From Parabacteroides sp. AM08-6 (GTDB lineage: Bacteria > Bacteroidota > Bacteroidia > Bacteroidales > Tannerellaceae): DNA of 19,693 nucleotides. The stretch is taken from contig NZ_QRMP01000033.1 in NCBI RefSeq assembly GCF_003473295.1, positions 1 to 19,693 of the forward strand, read 5' to 3'. The translations under genes and the position numbers were made by a program. Under the pieces are notes generated by a model. It was not told the DNA's origin, did not search any database, and was given only the letters and a program-made list of their open reading frames with translations. This document shows positions 14,957-19,693 of the stretch, one piece after another; the stretch's first letter is position 1; the number at the start of each line of letters is the position of its first letter.

Positions 14957-16450
14957 TTATTTACATTCAATCTTAAAAACAACAGCATTCCGGCCTTGGA
15001 TGACAGGTACTGAAACACGAAGACCTTCATCCGACAATGTCCAGCGAAGTGGTTGATTGCTACCGATTACCGATACATTTTTAACATTCGGAGCCTGTTT
15101 TTGCTTTCCTTTCGCAAAACCTTTAAATACCATATCCTTGCCAGCCTGAGGTACCCCTAAGGTAATGGCATAAATATTATTTCCTTTCGTTGTATACCTG
15201 ACATCTTCAGGCGAATATTTCAGCTTCAGAAACTCCTGGTAAAATTCAAAACCGCCATCAGGTTGTACAGTAGGTCCCTCGCCGTATGTATACCACGGAC
15301 GTGTTCCATAAATAGCTTCACCATTGGCTTTCAACCATTGCCCTATTTCTTTAAGTACATCACGCTGCTCAAAAGGGATTGTTCCATCTGCTTTGGGAGA
15401 TATATTCAACATAAGAACTCCGTTTTTACTGACGATATCAATCAATACATCGATTAAATCCTTCGCTTTCTTTATTTCCAGTCCTTCCGTATAACACCAA
15501 CTACCCGTACTAATCGTTTCATCCGTCATCCACAGACGTGATTCGATATTCTGTTTACGCGATTTTTCCAAATTCTCAATACAAACATCCAGTGGCAAAT
15601 CATCCTGTTTACGACAAATAACAGGTTGTTGTCCTTTCTTTTTACCTTCCTCAATAAAGTAACGGGCAAATTGATAACGATATTTCTCCGGTATCATATC
15701 CAACCAACTATCAAACCAAATAATATCCGGACTATAATTATCGATTACTTCTTTTAGCTCGCCAAACCAAACCGGTTCGTAAAAATCTTCTGCCGGAATA
15801 TTTCCATAAAGAAGACGCAACATCGGGTTCGGAGACATGGTAGGCAGTCCTGCGATAGCCGGATAATGGCTATGGTCAAATTTCGTATCCCCAATCTTAT
15901 ACCGTTGCAACAAACGGGAATGATGGAAAGTAGTGACCAACTTCATTCCTCTACCTTTTATTTCTTTTTGTAATTCACCCAATATATCTTTATGCGGTCC
16001 CATCAATTTCGCATTCCAAGGTGTAATTTTACTATCCCACATCACGAAACCATCATGATGCTCAGCAACCGGTCCTGCAAAACGCGCACCAGCTTCCTGA
16101 AAGAGATCAACCCAGTCTTTTGCATTAAAATATTCTGCTTTAAACATCGGAACAAATACATCATATCCCACTTTTTCGGGAGGACCGTACGTTTCGGTAT
16201 GATGTTGATATTCTCTCGTCCCTTTATAAAACATCCGGCTGGGATACCATTCATCCCCGAAAGCAGGGACAGAATACACCCCCCAATGAAAATATATACC
16301 GAACTTAGCATCCAATAACCAATCGGGGGCCGGATTGTATCCGGTTTCACGGGCTAAACCCGCCCAATCCATTTTGAGATCTCGACTTTCCTGTGCTTTG
16401 GAAAAGAAGGTCAATAAGATAAAAAAGAGAATTAAACTATTTCGCTTCAT
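14957..16450 (-). CDS. Alpha-L-fucosidase, GH29
   Basis: Exported glycosidase of 497 residues. The signal peptide (MKRNSLILFFILLTFFSKA, cleavage before Gln20) suggests a periplasmic location. GH29 features include WLLDAKFGIYFHWGVYSVPAFGDEWYPSRM near the N-terminus, the AEHHDGFVMWDSKIT block and the nucleophile motif IIWFDSW with Asp247. Then comes VSKNGVLMLNISPKADGTIP, typical of the end of the catalytic (beta/alpha)8 domain. The last 100 residues form the C-terminal beta-sandwich. The acid/base residue cannot be placed with confidence; a Glu around ENLEKSR is a candidate. The gene follows the GH92 gene by 19 bp on the same strand, so both are probably cotranscribed and act on the same fucosylated, mannose-containing glycan. 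A weak stem (14930-14954) follows the stop, but no clear terminator was seen. Confidence 0.92.
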   Translation of the reverse strand: MKRNSLILFFILLTFFSKAQESRDLKMDWAGLARETGYNPAPDWLLDAKFGIYFHWGVYSVPAFGDEWYPSRMFYKGTREYQHHTETYGPPEKVGYDVFVPMFKAEYFNAKDWVDLFQEAGARFAGPVAEHHDGFVMWDSKITPWNAKLMGPHKDILGELQKEIKGRGMKLVTTFHHSRLLQRYKIGDTKFDHSHYPAIAGLPTMSPNPMLRLLYGNIPAEDFYEPVWFGELKEVIDNYSPDIIWFDSWLDMIPEKYRYQFARYFIEEGKKKGQQPVICRKQDDLPLDVCIENLEKSRKQNIESRLWMTDETISTGSWCYTEGLEIKKAKDLIDVLIDIVSKNGVLMLNISPKADGTIPFEQRDVLKEIGQWLKANGEAIYGTRPWYTYGEGPTVQPDGGFEFYQEFLKLKYSPEDVRYTTKGNNIYAITLGVPQAGKDMVFKGFAKGKQKQAPNVKNVSVIGSNQPLRWTLSDEGLRVSVPVIQGRNAVVFKIECK

Positions 16451-16469
16451 GGCTTTAAAGATTTAAAAT

Positions 16470-18692
16470 TTACTTAAGTTTGTATTTCAGAAGTCCTCCA
16501 TTCACTATTTGTTGATGATTTATCCTATAAGTTTTATGTGGTTTACCATTCAGTTCCATCTTATCAATCGCCCATTTTTCAGTTCCGGCATTTGCCGCTT
16601 CTATAACGAACTTTCCCCCTGAATAATAAGCCGGATCTAAATAAATTGTCACTCTATCAAAAACAGGACTGGTCAACTGATACTCCATATCTCCCGGACA
16701 GGCAGGATAAAATCCCATCATTGCAAACATAAGCCACGTAGACATGGTGCCGCAATCATCATTACCCGGTAGCCCGTTTATAGCATTCAAGAAATCTTCA
16801 TTTACTATTTTACGCACTTGTTTTTGCGTTTTCCACTCTTCTCCTTTTACATAGTTATAAAGATAAGGATATGCCAAATCCGGTTCGTTGGTAATATCAA
16901 AAAATCCTTTTTTAAAGCATTCGTCCAATTTAGAGACAAAATTGCGAGGCCCTCCCAACAGTTTCATCAGTCCTTTTATATCATGAGGAACCATATATGT
17001 ATAGTTCCAAGTGTTACCTTCGGTGAAACCTTCCTGATGTCGCTTATCATAGGGATCAAATGGCACAAACCATTGTCCGTCCAGATTTTTCGGCCGCATG
17101 AAACCGGTAGAGGCATCATAACTATTCTTATACAGCATCGAACGATTATAGAATTGCCGGTAATCCTCCTCTTTCCCTAAAGATTTTGCTAATTGTGCCA
17201 AATTCCAGTCCGCAATACAATATTCCATAGCAGTCGATACACTACCCCAAACCCCTCTCAGTCCGAGTTTTCCAACATCTTCCGGAATATATCCATATTT
17301 AAGCCAAGCCTCCATTCCAGGTCGCATATAATTATCTTTTTCCGGTGTTGTCGCATTATGCTTCATTGCCTCATAAGCAAGCTCAATATCAAAATCCCGT
17401 ACACCCCGAAACCAACTATCGACAATAACAGGCAGAGCCGGGTCACCAACCATAGCCGTAGTCTCCATTCCAGCCAAATCCCAACGCGGCAGAAAACCGC
17501 TTTCCTTATACATCCCCAGTAAGGATTTAACCATAGCCGATTGTTGTTGTGGAAATACCAGCGATAAAAAAGGATGCACATTCCGATAAGTATCCCACAA
17601 TGAAAAGATTGTATATCTATCCACTCCGTCAATTTTGCCAACTCCGGTACTTTCGAACATCTGATATTCCCCATTTACATCGTTAAATATATTCGGATGT
17701 ATCAAAGTATGATACATTGCCGTATAAAATTTAACTTTATCATCTTCGGTTCCTCCTTCCACGATAATCCGGGACAATTCCTTATTCCAAGCCTCTTTTG
17801 CTTTTTGGCAAGTACCGTCAAAATCAAAACCGGGCATTTCCTGTTCGACATTCAGCCGGGCATTTTCCGTACTGACAAAAGAGGTTCCCAATTTAACACA
17901 GACTGTCTCTTCCTGTTCGGTATCGAAAGTAAAGCAAGCACCAACATCGTTGCCCGCAACCTCGCGTTGATACTTTTCAAAGAATCTTCCATCCAGCCAT
18001 ATACCGCATTTGGCCGGTTCTTTACTCAACTTCGCATAAAAATAAACAATATGGATAGAAGACATGCCGCATATTCCCCCCAGCATTTTAAAACCTTCGA
18101 TTTCCGTAGATGAAATACGCTTAATCATTGCACCCTTCTGGGGAGAAAGCCCAAGTCCCATGTTTAATATAATGTTGGATGTACCTTTCGGAAAAGTATA
18201 ACGGCTGATGGCAATACGGGGCGTTGTGGTCAATTCCACTTTGATGTTATATTTATCCAGCATAACCGAATAGTATCCGGGACTGGCTGTCTCTTTTGAA
18301 TAAGGAGATGTATCCGTATGGCTGGGATTAAAAGAACCAGTAGTGGGCATCAGGCAGAATGTCCCCATCTCATTACATCCGGTACCACTCATATTCAGAT
18401 GAGTAAAACCGGCGATGTAATCGTTCCCGTAAATATAAGGACTTGGCCTTTTCATCTCGACATTTTCCGTATCATAAATATTAAAAGGAGAAACGGACAT
18501 CATTCCCCAAGGACAGACAGCTCCGGGATTGGTATAGGCATTGTCCATCGTAGCCCGTCCGGTCTTTCCTTCTGCCGTACCAATAAAAGGATTCACATAA
18601 CGGATCAAATCGGTATGCGACTGACTTTCAGCAGAAGTGCAAAACAATATACTGAAGAACACTATCTGTATTTTTTTTAAAGAGGTTCTCAT
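16470..18692 (-). CDS. GH92 family alpha-mannosidase
   Basis: Exported, calcium-dependent exo-alpha-mannosidase family protein of 740 residues. The signal peptide covers about the first 22-24 residues (hydrophobic IQIVFFSILF); the Cys after it lacks a good lipobox. The N-terminal beta-sandwich starts with DLIRYVNPFIGT. The catalytic (alpha/alpha)6 domain shows FSLWDTYRNVHPFLSL, GFLPRWDLAG, TEGNTWNYTYMVPHD with the predicted acid Glu558, and GNDDCGTMSTW with Asp645 and Asp646. The family norm for the last block, as I know it, is GNDDxGQMSAW, so Thr replaces Gln and Ala here. GH92 members attack alpha-1,2, 1,3, 1,4 or 1,6 mannose, and the linkage cannot be told here. It is the first gene of the pair with the GH29 gene. 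An A8 run in codons 5-8 is noted. No SusC/SusD pair is in the window. Confidence 0.93.
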   Translation of the reverse strand: MRTSLKKIQIVFFSILFCTSAESQSHTDLIRYVNPFIGTAEGKTGRATMDNAYTNPGAVCPWGMMSVSPFNIYDTENVEMKRPSPYIYGNDYIAGFTHLNMSGTGCNEMGTFCLMPTTGSFNPSHTDTSPYSKETASPGYYSVMLDKYNIKVELTTTPRIAISRYTFPKGTSNIILNMGLGLSPQKGAMIKRISSTEIEGFKMLGGICGMSSIHIVYFYAKLSKEPAKCGIWLDGRFFEKYQREVAGNDVGACFTFDTEQEETVCVKLGTSFVSTENARLNVEQEMPGFDFDGTCQKAKEAWNKELSRIIVEGGTEDDKVKFYTAMYHTLIHPNIFNDVNGEYQMFESTGVGKIDGVDRYTIFSLWDTYRNVHPFLSLVFPQQQSAMVKSLLGMYKESGFLPRWDLAGMETTAMVGDPALPVIVDSWFRGVRDFDIELAYEAMKHNATTPEKDNYMRPGMEAWLKYGYIPEDVGKLGLRGVWGSVSTAMEYCIADWNLAQLAKSLGKEEDYRQFYNRSMLYKNSYDASTGFMRPKNLDGQWFVPFDPYDKRHQEGFTEGNTWNYTYMVPHDIKGLMKLLGGPRNFVSKLDECFKKGFFDITNEPDLAYPYLYNYVKGEEWKTQKQVRKIVNEDFLNAINGLPGNDDCGTMSTWLMFAMMGFYPACPGDMEYQLTSPVFDRVTIYLDPAYYSGGKFVIEAANAGTEKWAIDKMELNGKPHKTYRINHQQIVNGGLLKYKLK

Positions 18693-18760
18693 AACATTAC
18701 ACTAAATTAGATTTTAAATGTCTAGTTCTCACTTAAATTAATCGTTTAAGCAAGATACTA

Positions 18761-18768
18761 CAAATATA
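18761..18768 (-). promoter_or_regulatory. -7 box of the GH92-GH29 unit
   Basis: TATATTTG on the minus strand matches TAnnTTTG and lies about 69 bases before the ATG at 18692. No good -33 TTTG is seen, and no regulator gene lies beside it. Confidence 0.55.
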
Positions 18769-18927
18769 CCATTTAGTTTATGATAATAAAAATATTCTCT
18801 CCACTAATTCAAATGTCTTCGCCATCATCGAGACAAAAAACAGACATTCAAAAGCTTATCCGGTACAAGTAATTCAACAACTTATACATCTAAAGAAAAA
18901 AAATCCTGAAAAATAAAATAAATCATT

Positions 18928-18935
18928 TACCTTTG
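18928..18935 (+). promoter_or_regulatory. -7 box of the FtsB-like gene
   Basis: TACCTTTG matches TAnnTTTG, 17 bases before the ATG at 18952, so the leader would be very short. Confidence 0.55.
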
Positions 18936-18951
18936 CAAAAACGAATTTACT

Positions 18952-19257
18952 ATGTCGCGCATAAAAGACTTTTACAACAAGTATCTATCCCGGATTAATG
19001 CCTATTGGTTGGTAACTATAGGCTTTCTGGCGCTAACCTTTACCGTAGGCGACAGCAATTTGTATAAGCGTTACACTTATGACGAAAAAATCCGGAGCCT
19101 GGAGAAAGAAATCAAGCATTACCAAAAGGAAATCGAGGTAAACAGCAAAAAGCTAAACGACCTCCATACCGATAAAGAAGGGTTGGAGCGCTTTGCCCGC
19201 GAGGAATATTTCATGAAAAAGCCGAACGAAGACGTCTACATCATCAAAAGTAAATAA
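18952..19257 (+). CDS. FtsB/DivIC-like septum formation initiator
   Basis: A 101-residue bitopic membrane protein. One transmembrane segment (about 18-34, YWLVTIGFLALTFTVGD) follows a short basic cytoplasmic start. A coiled coil follows it (about 42-75, EKIRSLEKEIKHYQKEIEVNSKKLNDL). The end carries the family's conserved tail LERFAREEYFMKKPNEDVYII. This is the size and order of the DivIC/FtsB family (PF04977), which joins FtsL and FtsQ/DivIB in the division complex. The short promoter spacing and the next gene starting directly after its stop (no gap) point to a two-gene operon. No ftsL or ftsQ is nearby. Confidence 0.88.
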   Translation: MSRIKDFYNKYLSRINAYWLVTIGFLALTFTVGDSNLYKRYTYDEKIRSLEKEIKHYQKEIEVNSKKLNDLHTDKEGLERFAREEYFMKKPNEDVYIIKSK

Positions 19258-19584
19258 ATGAACGGAAAAGTAAAAACGATTCTTTTTAATATCGCAGCTA
19301 TATTGGTTTTAGCCGGAGCTATCCTGAACATGGAATTCCCGGATATTGCTCCTTATCTTTTTGCCATAGGTGCCGCAGGTATAGCAGTCTGCCATCTGAC
19401 TACATCGACTAAAGAAATGGATTTCCGCACCCGTCGGCTCCACCGCTACAATATATTTGCAGGTTTGCTGGGGGTAGTTGCTTCCGGACTGATGTTCAAT
19501 CAACGGAAAGAATGGATTATTTGCCTTACCATTGCTGCAATCTTGCAACTCTATACAGCCTTCGTTACTCCAAATAAACAGTAA
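19258..19584 (+). CDS. Small four-helix membrane protein, unknown function
   Basis: A 108-residue protein with about four hydrophobic segments: 8-23 (ILFNIAAILVLAGAIL), 31-46 (APYLFAIGAAGIAVCH), 66-80 (FAGLLGVVASGLMFN) and 87-103 (IICLTIAAILQLYTAFV). A polar, Arg-rich loop lies between the second and third (KEMDFRTRRLHRYN), giving a basic middle that is probably cytoplasmic. There is no signal peptide or enzyme motif. The ATG follows the FtsB-like stop codon immediately, so translational coupling is likely. I recognise it only as a conserved-looking Bacteroidetes inner-membrane protein. A division-related role is an inference from the pairing. Confidence 0.75.
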   Translation: MNGKVKTILFNIAAILVLAGAILNMEFPDIAPYLFAIGAAGIAVCHLTTSTKEMDFRTRRLHRYNIFAGLLGVVASGLMFNQRKEWIICLTIAAILQLYTAFVTPNKQ

Positions 19585-19604
19585 AGACTTATTTTGTTCC
19601 ACTT

Positions 19605-19693
19605 GTTTCCTGCCGAGGGAACAAAAGTTTCCTGCCGAGGGAACAAAAGTTTCCTGCCGAGGGAACAAAAGTTTCCTGCCGAGGGAACAAAAG
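19605..19693. repeat. 22-bp tandem repeat array, cut by the window end
   Basis: Four identical copies of a 22-bp unit, GTTTCCTGCCGAGGGAAC plus AAAA, begin at 19605, 19627, 19649 and 19671, with the first base of a fifth at 19693. Each unit is an imperfect palindrome (GTTTCC/GGGAAC, one mismatch, around TGCCGA) with an A4 linker. A half-unit-like TTTTGTTCC (19592-19600) precedes the array. There are no spacers, so it is not a CRISPR. The array starts 20 bases after the stop of the membrane protein gene. Perfect identity among copies suggests recent expansion or active homogenisation. Confidence 0.95.

Noticed and set aside
18671..18678. A8 run in codons 5-8 of the GH92 gene as a phase-variation switch
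   Set aside because: A8 runs are common in AT-rich genomes and there is no second sign such as repeats, known variable expression or an alternative frame with meaning.
19605..19693. CRISPR array
   Set aside because: The 22-bp units follow one another with no spacers and no cas genes are present.

Overview
The window looks like a chromosomal segment of a gut or oral Bacteroidales bacterium. Parabacteroides or another Tannerellaceae/Bacteroidaceae member is my best guess; the genus is an inference from gene content and was not tested. Supporting signs are the Bacteroidetes -7 promoter element TAnnTTTG (mostly TATCTTTG) ahead of most transcription units, the absence of Shine-Dalgarno sequences, a GT3 (eukaryote-like) glycogen synthase next to a GT35 glucan phosphorylase, a FadL/OmpP1 porin, GH29 and GH92 glycosidases, a DUF1080 protein and a 6-bladed beta-propeller lipoprotein. 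No insertion sequence, phage gene, tRNA, rRNA or CRISPR array was seen.

Layout. At 1-260 (minus) is the start of a beta-propeller lipoprotein cut by the window edge. A 676-bp gap follows, holding an 86-bp nested palindrome built on an exact 21-bp period, and then dnaK (+). Convergent to dnaK is a three-gene minus-strand unit: a small helical protein, a PlsC-like acyltransferase and a YafV/omega-amidase-type nitrilase. Divergent from that unit are the two glycogen genes (+), glycogen synthase and alpha-glucan phosphorylase. Next come a FadL-like outer-membrane protein (-) and, divergent from it, the queuosine genes queC and queF (+). The queC leader folds like a preQ1-I riboswitch. A secreted DUF1080 protein (+) converges on dnaX (-), and the two share a terminator. 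dnaX has a nine-A slippery run at the end of the clamp-loader core. A GH92 mannosidase / GH29 fucosidase pair (-) follows. Finally there is an FtsB/DivIC-like division protein with a small membrane protein (+), and a 22-bp tandem repeat array that runs off the right edge.

How the genes work together. Glycogen synthase and phosphorylase would make and mobilise the storage glucan. QueC and QueF perform the last two steps to preQ1, and the leader aptamer would let preQ1 repress its own synthesis. GH92 and GH29 would trim alpha-mannose and fucose from host-type glycans. DnaX and the FtsB-like protein are core replication and division functions, and DnaK is the core chaperone.

The points most worth a second look are the preQ1-I aptamer candidate at 10936-10969, the A9 frameshift or slippage site in dnaX at 13748-13756 (stops lie close by in both alternative frames), and the two period-defined palindromic repeat arrays at 582-667 (21 bp) and 19605-19693 (22 bp).
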